Assembly (NCBI GenBank): GCA_965369945.1
Contig: CBDUST010000014.1
Coordinates: forward strand, 1 to 30,092
Source of the DNA: JADFNO01 sp965369945
GTDB taxonomy: Bacteria; Planctomycetota; Phycisphaerae; Phycisphaerales; SM1A02
DNA: 30,092 nucleotides
Direction of reading: 5' to 3'
Position numbers and translations under genes: made by a program. Within the stretch, counting starts at the first letter, position 1; the number at the start of each line of letters is the position of its first letter. The notes under the pieces were generated by a model that made no database searches, was not told where the DNA came from, and saw nothing but the letters and a program-made list of their open reading frames with translations. Shown in pieces: positions 1 through 8,065 of the stretch.

Positions 1-1
1 T

Positions 2-634
2 GCCGAATGGGCGTTCACGATTCTGTTTACGATCGAATACGGGCTGCGCTTAAGTTGCGTCGGCAAACCGTGGCGATACGCGGTGAGTTTCTTCGGGATC
101 GTTGATCTGCTGGCGATCGTGCCGACGTATCTGAGCCTTATCGTTGTCGGATCGCAATCGCTGCTGGTGATCCGGGCGTTACGGCTGCTGCGCATTTTTC
201 GCGTGTTCAAGTTGGCGCAGTTCGTAGGGGAAGCGTCGCTGTTGCGGGGAGCGTTGATCGCTAGCGTTCGCAAGATCATCATTTTCCTGGGCACGGTGCT
301 GATGATTGTGCTGATCGTCGGCGCGTTGATGTATTTGATCGAAGGCGAGGAGCACGGGTACACGAACATCCCCCAAAGCATCTACTGGGCCATCGTGACG
401 ATGACGACCGTGGGGTATGGCGACATCACGCCGCAGACGGTTGCGGGCAAGGTGCTCGCTTCGATCGTGATGATTATGGGGTACGCGATTATCGCCGTTC
501 CGACCGGGATCGTGACGGTGGAGCTGGGCTTGGCGAGCCGACAACGCGTGAGCACTCAAGCGTGTCCAAGCTGTTCAGCAGAGGGTCACGACCCCGATGC
601 CAAGCATTGCAAATTCTGCGGCGAAAAACTTTAG
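2..634 (+). CDS. Voltage-gated potassium channel, C-terminal part, with zinc-ribbon tail (5' end outside window)
   Basis: Inner-membrane, voltage-sensing K+ channel of the Kv type. The frame is open from base 2, so the gene begins upstream and lacks at least the first two helices here. Counting the codon at base 2 as residue 1, an S3-like segment (FTIEYGLRL) is followed by an S4 sensor with basic residues every third position (Arg58, 61, 64, 67, Lys70). The pore follows, with the selectivity filter TVGYGD at 136-141, and then the S6 helix. After S6 the protein ends in a short tail with two CxxC pairs (Cys188/191 and Cys203/206), a zinc-ribbon layout. The filter and S4 make the family call firm; ion preference follows from TVGYGD. 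The ribbon is less usual for a bacterial Kv channel and could be a metal-dependent assembly or regulatory element, which is inference. The next gene, hutI, is functionally unrelated. Confidence 0.93.
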   Translation, partial: AEWAFTILFTIEYGLRLSCVGKPWRYAVSFFGIVDLLAIVPTYLSLIVVGSQSLLVIRALRLLRIFRVFKLAQFVGEASLLRGALIASVRKIIIFLGTVLMIVLIVGALMYLIEGEEHGYTNIPQSIYWAIVTMTTVGYGDITPQTVAGKVLASIVMIMGYAIIAVPTGIVTVELGLASRQRVSTQACPSCSAEGHDPDAKHCKFCGEKL

Positions 635-649
635 CCGCTCAAGGATCTG

Positions 650-707
650 GTGGAACGGGCATCCTGCCCGTGGTCATCTCCATGCACGGCCTGGAAGGCC
701 GTGCCAC
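650..707. repeat. Two GC-rich hairpin repeats of the TGILPV/HGQDARAT type
   Basis: Hairpin one has arms ACGGGC at 655-660 and GCCCGT at 666-671 around ATCCT. Hairpin two has arms GCACGGCC at 684-691 and GGCCGTGC at 697-704 around TGGAA. The unit GGTGGMACGGGCATCCTGCC is the same palindromic core found in the two larger repeats at 11089-11369 and 21738-21983. This copy lacks their terminal inverted repeats, so it is a solo or decayed unit. It lies between the channel stop codon and hutI and could act as a transcription-attenuating hairpin. Confidence 0.8.
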
Positions 708-837
708 TCTTCGCGCACAGTAGAACTCAGTCCGCTACATTGTCTCAATCAGCACACTCACCATCACCAACGCGCGGATTCTTACGCTTGCTGGAGCGAC
801 ACAGCCCCGGCGCGGGGCAGCGCTGTGCGATCTTGGT

Positions 838-2019
838 GTGATTGAGAATGGGTTTGTGCGGATCGAAGGTGGACGGATTGTGGAGGTCGGTGAAGGTGAA
901 TGCGCTGCGGGCGCGGCCCCGGCCGGGGACGGCGGGGCTCGCTCGGAACTGCGTGATGATGAGATGATCGATGCGGGCGGGCGTGTGTTGATGCCTGCGT
1001 TTGTCGACTGTCATACGCACGCGTGCTGGGCGGGTGATCGTTTTGATGAGTTTGAGATGAAACTCGCGGGGCGATCGTATCTGGACATTCTCAAGGCCGG
1101 GGGCGGAATTATGTCCACCGTTCGAGCCGTGCGCTCGGCGACTCAGCAAGAGCTTACAGAGAAATTGCTAAGAAATCTTGAACGTATGGCCGCATTGGGG
1201 ACGGCGACAGTCGAGGTTAAGTCCGGGTATGGACTGACCACGCCGGACGAACTGAAGATGTTGCGCGCTACTCGCGAAGCCGCAAGCGGCGGGGTGGTGA
1301 CGATCGTTCCTACGTTTCTCGGCGCGCACGCGATTGATCCGGACAATCCGAAGTTCATCGAGCAGACGATAGAGGAAACACTACCGGCGGTGGCCGAAGA
1401 GTTCCCCGGCATTGTTTGTGATGCCTACTGCGAACAAGGCGCGTGGTCGCTGGACGATACCAAACGATTATTTAAAAAGGCCCGATCCCTCGGCTTGCCG
1501 CTTCGCGTTCACGCCGATCAATTCAACAGCCTTGGAATGACCCGTCTCGCCGTCGATATGAACGCAATCAGCGTCGATCACCTCGAAGCGACGACACCCA
1601 ATGATCTGAACTACCTCGCTACAAGTGAGACGATGGGCGTCGCGCTGCCCGTTTGTGGGTTCCATCTCGACGATCGCTACGCCGCAGCGCGTAAATTCGT
1701 CGATGCCGGCGGAGCTTTGGCCATTGCCACGAATTACAACCCGGGTTCGGCCCCCACGCCTTCGATGCCGTTCGTAATAGCCCTGGCCTGCCGCAAAATG
1801 GGACTCTCGGTAGCCGAGGCGATCACCTGCTCGACCATGAACGCTGCATGCGTCCTGAATCTTGGGTCGGAGGTCGGTTCGATTGAAGTGAACAAGCGAG
1901 CGGATCTGCAACTGCTGGATGGGACTGACGAGCGCGAGCTTGGCTACGAAGTGGCTTCGCCGGGTCCACGAATGACGATCATCAATGGTCAAATCTTGCA
2001 TCGCCGAGCAGGAAATTGA
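838..2019 (+). CDS. hutI: Imidazolonepropionase (histidine degradation)
   Basis: Zinc/iron amidohydrolase that opens 4-imidazolone-5-propanoate to N-formimino-L-glutamate, third step of histidine catabolism. Family motifs are all present in order: metal-binding HTHACWAGDR, GGGIMSTV, VEVKSGYGL, LGAHA, RVHADQF, DHLEA and the ATNYNPGSAPTPSM active-site stretch. The end matches the family. The start is a problem: 838 (GTG) is the first canonical start in frame, but the in-frame codons 757-837 read LTITNARILTLAGATQPRRG then AALCDLG, which is the usual HutI N-terminus. Between the in-frame TAG at 721 and 838 there is no ATG, GTG or TTG, only ATT (739), ATC (748, 763) and CTG (823). The true start may therefore be a rare ATT/ATC codon, or the 5' end was damaged or misread. 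No hutH, hutU or hutG lies nearby, so the gene is a singleton here. Confidence 0.93.
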   Translation: MIENGFVRIEGGRIVEVGEGECAAGAAPAGDGGARSELRDDEMIDAGGRVLMPAFVDCHTHACWAGDRFDEFEMKLAGRSYLDILKAGGGIMSTVRAVRSATQQELTEKLLRNLERMAALGTATVEVKSGYGLTTPDELKMLRATREAASGGVVTIVPTFLGAHAIDPDNPKFIEQTIEETLPAVAEEFPGIVCDAYCEQGAWSLDDTKRLFKKARSLGLPLRVHADQFNSLGMTRLAVDMNAISVDHLEATTPNDLNYLATSETMGVALPVCGFHLDDRYAAARKFVDAGGALAIATNYNPGSAPTPSMPFVIALACRKMGLSVAEAITCSTMNAACVLNLGSEVGSIEVNKRADLQLLDGTDERELGYEVASPGPRMTIINGQILHRRAGN

Positions 2020-2031
2020 GGCGAGGACCGT

Positions 2032-2059
2032 TTGACGAATAGCCGATAGTCTCTACGAT
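2032..2059 (+). promoter_or_regulatory. Possible sigma70-type promoter of map, giving a near-leaderless mRNA
   Basis: TTGACG at 2032-2037 (5 of 6 matches to TTGACA) and TACGAT at 2054-2059 (4 of 6 to TATAAT) are separated by 16 bp. Transcription would begin about 7 bases after the -10 box, which is where the map ATG at 2066 lies. No Shine-Dalgarno sequence is visible before that ATG, in keeping with a leaderless transcript. Found by eye only. Confidence 0.35.
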
Positions 2060-2065
2060 TCGATC

Positions 2066-2878
2066 ATGATCGCAACGGCTCAACAGGATGTCGATGGAGC
2101 GTATGCCGCAGCGCAATGTGTCGTTCAGACACATCAGCGCATCGCAGAATTCCTGCGCGCCGGCCTAACGCTGACCGAGATCGATCGATTCGCAGCTGAG
2201 ACGTTGTCGTCGCTGGACTGCCGCAGCGCGTTCTTGCGCTATCGAATGCGCGGCTATCCGCCGTTCCCCAGTCACGCATGCCTTTCACTGAACGAGTGCA
2301 TCGTTCACGGCACGCACCACATGACGGACGAGCCGATCAAACGAGGCGATCTTCTGAAGATCGACATCGGCGTGAATCACCATGGTTGGATCGGTGACGC
2401 TGCTTGGACGTATGCGATTGAGGAGGCCTCAGAAGAGGCTCAACGTCTCATGGCCTGTGGGCGCGAGTCGCTTCGGCGCGGGATCGAAACAATGCAGGCC
2501 GATCGCCCATTGATCAATTGGGCCAAGGCGGTGCAGGAATACGTCGAGAAGGAAAGCGGATTGCATTTGGTTCGCGGCTTGGGTGGACATGGATACGGGC
2601 GTGAACTGCACGGCCCCCCCTTCTTGTCGAACGTTGTGCCAACCCATCCGCGCGAATGGCCGGACGCCTGGACAACCTTCAAGCCGGGGATGCTCATTGC
2701 AGTGGAACCGATGATCGCCATTGGCACAGGCGAGACCGCATCGGAGACTCGTCGCTGGCCGATCCAAACCGCCGATGGATCGCTGGCCGTTCACTACGAG
2801 GCGGATGTGTTGATCACCGAAGACGGCCCGCGGGACCTTACCGAAGGTCTAAGTCAGCTGCCGGACGTCGTCGGCTGA
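2066..2878 (+). CDS. map: Methionine aminopeptidase, type I
   Basis: Cytosolic metalloprotease that removes the initiator methionine from new proteins. It is 270 residues, the usual size of a type I enzyme, with no N-terminal zinc-finger or linker extension. The five metal ligands of the pita-bread fold are present: Asp100 (KIDIGV), Asp111 (GDAAWT), His175 (GGHGYG), Glu214 (AVEPM) and Glu245 (HYEADV). His81 in IVHG and His182 in ELHGPP match the two further active-site histidines. The ATG start is supported by a good TTGACG/TACGAT pair directly upstream. The gene stands alone, 46 bp after hutI and 101 bp before the prolyl oligopeptidase gene, rather than in the secY-adk-map ribosomal cluster where it is often found. 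Confidence 0.96.
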   Translation: MIATAQQDVDGAYAAAQCVVQTHQRIAEFLRAGLTLTEIDRFAAETLSSLDCRSAFLRYRMRGYPPFPSHACLSLNECIVHGTHHMTDEPIKRGDLLKIDIGVNHHGWIGDAAWTYAIEEASEEAQRLMACGRESLRRGIETMQADRPLINWAKAVQEYVEKESGLHLVRGLGGHGYGRELHGPPFLSNVVPTHPREWPDAWTTFKPGMLIAVEPMIAIGTGETASETRRWPIQTADGSLAVHYEADVLITEDGPRDLTEGLSQLPDVVG

Positions 2879-2979
2879 GTCTTCGGCATCACTCAACAAC
2901 CAGCAGCTCAGTCAGTATGATTGACCGCCTGCAGAGCGCCGCTGGACATGTATCGAGTAAAGACACGAGGAGACCGCTC

Positions 2980-5115
2980 ATGCGTAGATCGTTGAAGCAC
3001 ATGACTCTTGCGTTTGTCGCCGTCCTTTTTGCGACCGGAACTCTCCTAGGTCAGCAAACGACCTACCCAGCGACCAAGCGGGTCGATCATTACGACGAAT
3101 ATCACGGCCAGCCGGTTCACGATCCCTACCGTTGGCTGGAAGACGATGCGCGCGAGTCGGAGGAAGTCAGCGCGTGGGTCGAAGCGCAGAACGAGGTGAC
3201 CTTTGACTACCTCAAGAGCATTCCGCAGCGCGAAACGATCAAGCAGCGTTTGACTGAACTGTGGAACTATGAGCGCTACTCGCCGCCGTTCAAGGCCGGT
3301 GGACGATACTACTACACAAAGAACGATGGTCTGCAAAATCAATCCGTCGTTTACATGATGGATGCGCTGGGCGACGAGGCGAAGGTGTTATTCGATCCGA
3401 ACACTTGGGCTGACGATGGAACGATCGCTCTAGGCGGAATGTCATTCAGCGACGATGGGAAGTACGTGGCGTATGCTATCGCCGAAGGTGGATCGGATTG
3501 GCGAACGTGGCGCGTTCGGCATATTGCGTCGGGTGAGGATCTGTCAGACGAGTTGAAGTGGATCAAGTTCGCGTCTCCGTCGTGGACGATCGACGGCCGC
3601 GGTTTCTTCTACAGCCGGTATAACGAGCCCAAGGAAGGCGCCGCGTTCCAAGATATCAACGAACTTCAACGGCTGTTCTACCACCGAGTCGGGACGCCGC
3701 AGTCCGATGATGTGCTCGTCTATCAGCGCCCGGAGCAACCGAAGTGGGGTTTCGGCCCCGAAGTTACCGAAGACGGTCGCTATCTAATCGTCACGATCTG
3801 GAGGGGCACGGGCGACAAATACCGTGTGATGTACAAGGACCTCAACGAGCCCTACGGGATGCTGATCGACTTGATCGACACGTTCGAGTCGGAGTATACG
3901 TTCATCGGGAACGAAGGGCCGGTGTTTTACTTCCGTACGGACTTGGATGCGCCGCGCCGACGGTTGATCGCTATTGACGTGCGTAACCCCGAGCCGACCC
4001 ATTGGCGCGAAGTCATCGCTCAAACCGACGACACGCTCAACAGTATTTCGCTGGTTGGGAATCTCTTCGTCGCGTCGTACCTTCAAGACGCCAAGACGGC
4101 CGTTCGCGTTTTCGACATGAAGGGCGAACACCTTCGGGACGTGCGATTGCCGGGGATCGGATCGGCACGTGGATTCGGCGGCAAGCGCACCGACACCGAG
4201 ACGTTTTATTCATTCTCGAGCTTCGCCAGTCCGCCGAGTATTTATCGCTACGACTTATTGACCGGTCAGAGTGAGTTGCTCAATCGCGCGCAGGTTGATA
4301 TGAACCCGCGCGATTTCGAGACCAAGCAGATTTTCTACACGAGTCGAGATGGCACGCGCGTGCCGATGTTCATTACGCACAAGAAAGGCCTCAAACTCGA
4401 CGGGTCGAATCCGACGCTGCTGTACGCCTACGGCGGGTTCAATATTCCCATCACGCCAAGCTTTTCAATCACGCGGTTGGCGTGGATGGAGATGGGCGGC
4501 GTGTATGCGGTCGCCAATCTGCGCGGTGGCGGTGAGTACGGTGAAGACTGGCACCAAGCCGGTACGAAGCTCAACAAGCAAAACGTGTTTGATGACTTCA
4601 TCGCCGCAGCGGAGTGGCTTATCGACAACGATTACACAAGCCGCGACAAATTGGCGATTCAAGGTGGAAGCAACGGCGGGCTGCTCATCGGCGCATGCAT
4701 GACGCAGCGGCCGGAGTTGTTCGGCGCGTGTCTGCCGGCGGTTGGCGTTATGGACATGCTGCGCTTCCACAAGTTCACAATTGGTTGGGCGTGGGTGGAT
4801 GACTACGGCTCGTCTGATGATCCGGAGGAATTCAAGGCGCTGCGCGCCTATTCGCCCTATCACAATCTCACGCCGAGCACGGTGTATCCGCCGACGCTGA
4901 TAACGACGGCTGATTTCGACGATCGCGTCGTGCCGGGTCATAGCTTCAAGTTCGCGGCTGCATTGCAATACGCCCAGGCGGGTGATTCGCCGGTGCTGAT
5001 TCGCATCGAGACCCGAGCCGGTCACGGCGGCGGGAAACCAACGACCAAGCGCATCGAGGAGGCCGCGGATCAGTGGGCTTTTCTGGTGAAATCGCTGGAT
5101 ATGGACGTGGATTGA
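2980..5115 (+). CDS. Secreted prolyl oligopeptidase (peptidase family S9A)
   Basis: Serine peptidase that cleaves short peptides after proline. The start at 2980 has an AGGAG about 8 bases upstream and opens with a signal peptide (basic MRRSLKH, hydrophobic LAFVAVLFATGTLLG, then Gln-Gln), so the enzyme is exported. The mature part starts with the S9A N-terminal signature (HGQPVHDPYRWLED), continues through the seven-bladed propeller, and ends in the alpha/beta-hydrolase domain. Catalytic residues are Ser564 in GGSNGG, the aspartates at 647-648 in ADFDDRVVPG and His682 in RAGHGGG. The length of 711 residues fits the family after adding the signal peptide. An upstream in-frame extension overlaps map and is not credible. 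A role in scavenging peptides in the periplasm is likely but inferred. Confidence 0.95.
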   Translation: MRRSLKHMTLAFVAVLFATGTLLGQQTTYPATKRVDHYDEYHGQPVHDPYRWLEDDARESEEVSAWVEAQNEVTFDYLKSIPQRETIKQRLTELWNYERYSPPFKAGGRYYYTKNDGLQNQSVVYMMDALGDEAKVLFDPNTWADDGTIALGGMSFSDDGKYVAYAIAEGGSDWRTWRVRHIASGEDLSDELKWIKFASPSWTIDGRGFFYSRYNEPKEGAAFQDINELQRLFYHRVGTPQSDDVLVYQRPEQPKWGFGPEVTEDGRYLIVTIWRGTGDKYRVMYKDLNEPYGMLIDLIDTFESEYTFIGNEGPVFYFRTDLDAPRRRLIAIDVRNPEPTHWREVIAQTDDTLNSISLVGNLFVASYLQDAKTAVRVFDMKGEHLRDVRLPGIGSARGFGGKRTDTETFYSFSSFASPPSIYRYDLLTGQSELLNRAQVDMNPRDFETKQIFYTSRDGTRVPMFITHKKGLKLDGSNPTLLYAYGGFNIPITPSFSITRLAWMEMGGVYAVANLRGGGEYGEDWHQAGTKLNKQNVFDDFIAAAEWLIDNDYTSRDKLAIQGGSNGGLLIGACMTQRPELFGACLPAVGVMDMLRFHKFTIGWAWVDDYGSSDDPEEFKALRAYSPYHNLTPSTVYPPTLITTADFDDRVVPGHSFKFAAALQYAQAGDSPVLIRIETRAGHGGGKPTTKRIEEAADQWAFLVKSLDMDVD

Positions 5116-5222
5116 GCAGAGGCACCAGGTACAAGGCATCGGCGGAAACTCGTTTGCATACGGGCGAGCTGCGCGGCGAGCGTTGACTTCATTGAAGGCC
5201 CGAATCCGCCGATAAGCTGCTC

Positions 5223-6653
5223 GTGGAGCAGTTTGATCTCATCTGTCTAGGCTGCGGGCCGGCGGGGGAAAAGGCCGCGACGCAGGCCGCCTACTTCGGG
5301 CATCGCGTGGCGATCGTCGAGCGCCAGCCACGACCCGGCGGCGCTATGGTCAACACCGGGACGCTTCCTTCCAAGGTGTTGCGCGAAACGGCGCTGTTGT
5401 GCTCGGCATTCCGGCGACGACCGTTGCCGGGCATGGACTACACCATCGACACCAAGTCGTCCATGACCAAGTTCATGGCTCGGAGACACCTCGCGCAGAT
5501 GGAAGAGCACGATCGCATCGAAGCGTCGATCGATCGGCACAACATCGCCATCTTCCATGGTTCGGGACAACTCGTTGATCCCAACACCGTTCAAGTAGAA
5601 TCACCCTCAGGCGAGCCCGTTCAGATTGCGGCGAGCTTCATTCTTATTGCAACAGGCTCCTCACCGGTTCAGCCCGATCACGTTCCCTTTGATCACCCCT
5701 GCGTGGTTGATGCGGACGGTGTGCTTGAGCTGGAGCGTATGCCACGGTCCATGATCGTGGTGGGCGGCGGCGTCACCGGCTGTGAATACGCGTGCATGTT
5801 CGCCGAGATTGGCGTGAAGGTGACGCTGATCGAACCGCGCCCGGAGATACTGTCCTTTGTCGATGCGGAATGTCGTGACCTGTTGCTCAAGGCGATGCGT
5901 AAGGAAGAGATCGACATCAGGCTGGGCGATGCGGTGAACACGGTCGAGCCGAGCGATGACGGCGTTAGAGTTCAATGCGCTGATGGAGATGAGCTTTCCG
6001 CGGACGTCCTGCTTTGGGCGGCCGGTCGATCGAGCAACACACAGAACCTTGGCCTCGAAGCCATCGGCGTTGAGATGGGTAAGCGCGGGCTGGTCATGGT
6101 CAACGAATCCTATCAAACGAGCGTGCCCAATATTTATGCCGCAGGGGACGTCATCGGATTTCCCGCCTTAGCGTCCACGTCGATGGAGCAAGGGCGCGTG
6201 GCGGCGTGCCATATGTTTGGCATCAACTTCAAGAGAGGGCTCGCCAAGACGATGCCCATCGGCCTCTACACAATACCCGCTCTTTCGATGGTCGGAATGA
6301 CGGAGTCCGAAGCGCGCGAGGCTGACCGAGACATCGTCGTTGGGCGCGCCGCCTACCGCAACAATGCTCGCGGCAGAATGCTAGGCGACGAACAAGGACT
6401 CCTCAAATGCGTGTTCGATCGTGAAACGCACGCATTGCTCGGTGCCACGATCGTTGGAGAATCCGCCACCGAACTCATCCACCTAGCGCAGTGCGTTCTG
6501 ACCCAAGGCGTTGGAATCGAGTATTTCATTGATGCCTGCTTCAACTACCCATCACTGAGCGAGTTGTATAAGTACGCCGCATACGATGCGCTGCACGTAC
6601 TTGCGCAGGATCAAAACGACTGTGATGCTCAGTCGCGCCGTGCTGTGGCGTGA
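5223..6653 (+). CDS. sthA: Soluble (Si-specific) NAD(P)+ transhydrogenase
   Basis: FAD-dependent cytosolic enzyme that equilibrates NADPH + NAD+ with NADP+ + NADH. It has the two-dinucleotide-fold layout of the dihydrolipoamide dehydrogenase family: FAD site GCGPAGEKAA at the N-terminus, NAD(P) site GGGVTG at 181-186, second FAD motif AAGDVIGFP, and a C-terminal dimerisation domain (FNYPSLSELYK). What separates it from redox-disulfide members is the sequence NTGTLPSKVLRE at 44-55, where the CxxxxC pair is replaced by NTGTLPS. This is the mark of SthA. The start is GTG at 5223, and the 476-residue length is slightly above the E. coli enzyme. It converges on hpnE with only 11 bp between the stop codons, so the two transcripts probably overlap. 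Confidence 0.93.
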   Translation: MEQFDLICLGCGPAGEKAATQAAYFGHRVAIVERQPRPGGAMVNTGTLPSKVLRETALLCSAFRRRPLPGMDYTIDTKSSMTKFMARRHLAQMEEHDRIEASIDRHNIAIFHGSGQLVDPNTVQVESPSGEPVQIAASFILIATGSSPVQPDHVPFDHPCVVDADGVLELERMPRSMIVVGGGVTGCEYACMFAEIGVKVTLIEPRPEILSFVDAECRDLLLKAMRKEEIDIRLGDAVNTVEPSDDGVRVQCADGDELSADVLLWAAGRSSNTQNLGLEAIGVEMGKRGLVMVNESYQTSVPNIYAAGDVIGFPALASTSMEQGRVAACHMFGINFKRGLAKTMPIGLYTIPALSMVGMTESEAREADRDIVVGRAAYRNNARGRMLGDEQGLLKCVFDRETHALLGATIVGESATELIHLAQCVLTQGVGIEYFIDACFNYPSLSELYKYAAYDALHVLAQDQNDCDAQSRRAVA

Positions 6654-6664
6654 CTAACAATCTC

Positions 6665-8065
6665 TTATCGCAAGCCCAACCACCGAGCCAAAAATCCAGG
6701 TGGAACATCTTTGACGACCCCTCCCACTCCAGTGATCGCCGCCGCTGCGGTGTATCCGCTGCGCACCGCGCCTTCCATCGTGGCGGGCCAACCGGTATCG
6801 CACCAATCTCCAGCGAGGAAGAGGTTCTCAATACCGCCACCGCCCACACCGACATACCCCGCGCTGGCACTGGGCCTGAAGCGCTCGGCCTGAGGCGTGG
6901 CTGCGAACGTCGCTTGCTTTTCCTTGATGCTTCGCACTTGCACCGGCTCAAGCCCAATCGACCTGGGCAGTGCTGCGTGAATGTCTTCGACAACGCGGCT
7001 TACGATCTCGCGTTCGTCAAGCGGCATCCATTCATCTGCGGCGCTGATCACGGCATGCAGATACTGCCGACCTTGGTTGTCAATACCTTTGTTGAACAAC
7101 CAATGAACACCACCGCCAGTCAGGATCAGATGCGGCAGATCCATAATCGGCTGATCGAACCACAGGTGTACGCCGAGGATCGGACTGAACTCGAATTGAT
7201 CCAGTGCCGTGAGGCGCGTATCCGCAGCCCTCATCGTGTCCGATACAAGTTTGCTCAGACGCTGAAACGGCACGGCTGAGATCACGGCTGCGGCTTCAAT
7301 GACACCATCACTCGTCACGACGCCAGAGACGCGGCGGCCGTCGTAGGTGATCGCGCGTGCTGAGCATCCCAGATGAACTTCTCCGCCGGCCGCTTGCAGG
7401 GTTGTCATGACCGAACCATAGAGTTCGACCAGCGGAACGGTCGCCAAACCCATGGTGTACGACCAGCGGTTGGCCAGGAAGCCCTCTTGAAATACCTGGA
7501 TGGCATGTGCCGCACTGACACGGGAAACATCCAGATTACACGCGCTGACGATGACAGCGTTCCAGAATTTGCGGATCGTCGATTCGTACTGCCGGCAGTC
7601 ACTCAGGAATTGGGCGAACGTGCGGTCGGACCAGACCAGCCGCCCCTTGGCGCCGAGGCGGATCATCCGCCACATTGCCCGACGGATCTGCTTGCGCTCA
7701 GTCCGCTGGAGTACTTTCATTCCGGCAAACGACAGCGCCAGGTGCAAGGGTGCAGGCAACCAACTCGCTTTCACGCGGTCGATCTCGCCGTGGTCGTGCG
7801 TCCAGTACAGTTCGCGATGCCATTGGATTGTGTCAAGCACCCCCAAACGGTCGTACAGGTCGATCAGATTGGTGCAGCAACCCATCAGCACGTGCTGGCA
7901 GTTGTCGATAACCTCACCGCTTCGTGGATCGACAAAGCTTGTCGCGCGTCCGCCAAGAATCTTTCGGCTCTCGATGACGATTGGTTGGCAGTCGGCGTCG
8001 GCGAGTTGGAGGGCTGCGGCAATCCCCGCCAAGCCGCCGCCGACGATCGCAACGCGCCGACTCAA
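6665..8065 (-). CDS. hpnE: Hydroxysqualene dehydroxylase HpnE (squalene-associated FAD-dependent desaturase family)
   Basis: Last enzyme of the three-step bacterial route to squalene, reducing hydroxysqualene. It is a 466-residue flavoprotein of the phytoene-desaturase type: GxGxxG FAD fold at 9-14 followed by an acidic ribose-binding residue (IVIESRKILGGRATSF), the DNCQHVLMGCCTN segment typical of HpnE, and the C-terminal FAD signature LAGDWCDTGWPATMEGAVRS. The start is TTG at 8065. Its first bases overlap the hpnD stop codon (TTGA), so translation is probably coupled to hpnD; no clear Shine-Dalgarno sequence is seen. The gene is third in hpnC-hpnD-hpnE. The order and neighbours make the assignment secure over other amine-oxidase-like desaturases. 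Confidence 0.94.
   Translation of the reverse strand: MSRRVAIVGGGLAGIAAALQLADADCQPIVIESRKILGGRATSFVDPRSGEVIDNCQHVLMGCCTNLIDLYDRLGVLDTIQWHRELYWTHDHGEIDRVKASWLPAPLHLALSFAGMKVLQRTERKQIRRAMWRMIRLGAKGRLVWSDRTFAQFLSDCRQYESTIRKFWNAVIVSACNLDVSRVSAAHAIQVFQEGFLANRWSYTMGLATVPLVELYGSVMTTLQAAGGEVHLGCSARAITYDGRRVSGVVTSDGVIEAAAVISAVPFQRLSKLVSDTMRAADTRLTALDQFEFSPILGVHLWFDQPIMDLPHLILTGGGVHWLFNKGIDNQGRQYLHAVISAADEWMPLDEREIVSRVVEDIHAALPRSIGLEPVQVRSIKEKQATFAATPQAERFRPSASAGYVGVGGGGIENLFLAGDWCDTGWPATMEGAVRSGYTAAAAITGVGGVVKDVPPGFLARWLGLR

Noticed and set aside
650..707. CRISPR array
   Set aside because: Only two non-identical hairpins, no regular spacers; same holds for the repeats at 11089 and 21738.
2656..2979. 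Upstream in-frame extension of the prolyl oligopeptidase gene
   Set aside because: It overlaps map out of frame, and a Shine-Dalgarno sequence plus signal peptide mark 2980 as the start.
4465..5139. Minus-strand frame of 224 codons opposite the prolyl oligopeptidase
   Set aside because: Antisense shadow of the catalytic domain; Arg/His-rich composition without family features.
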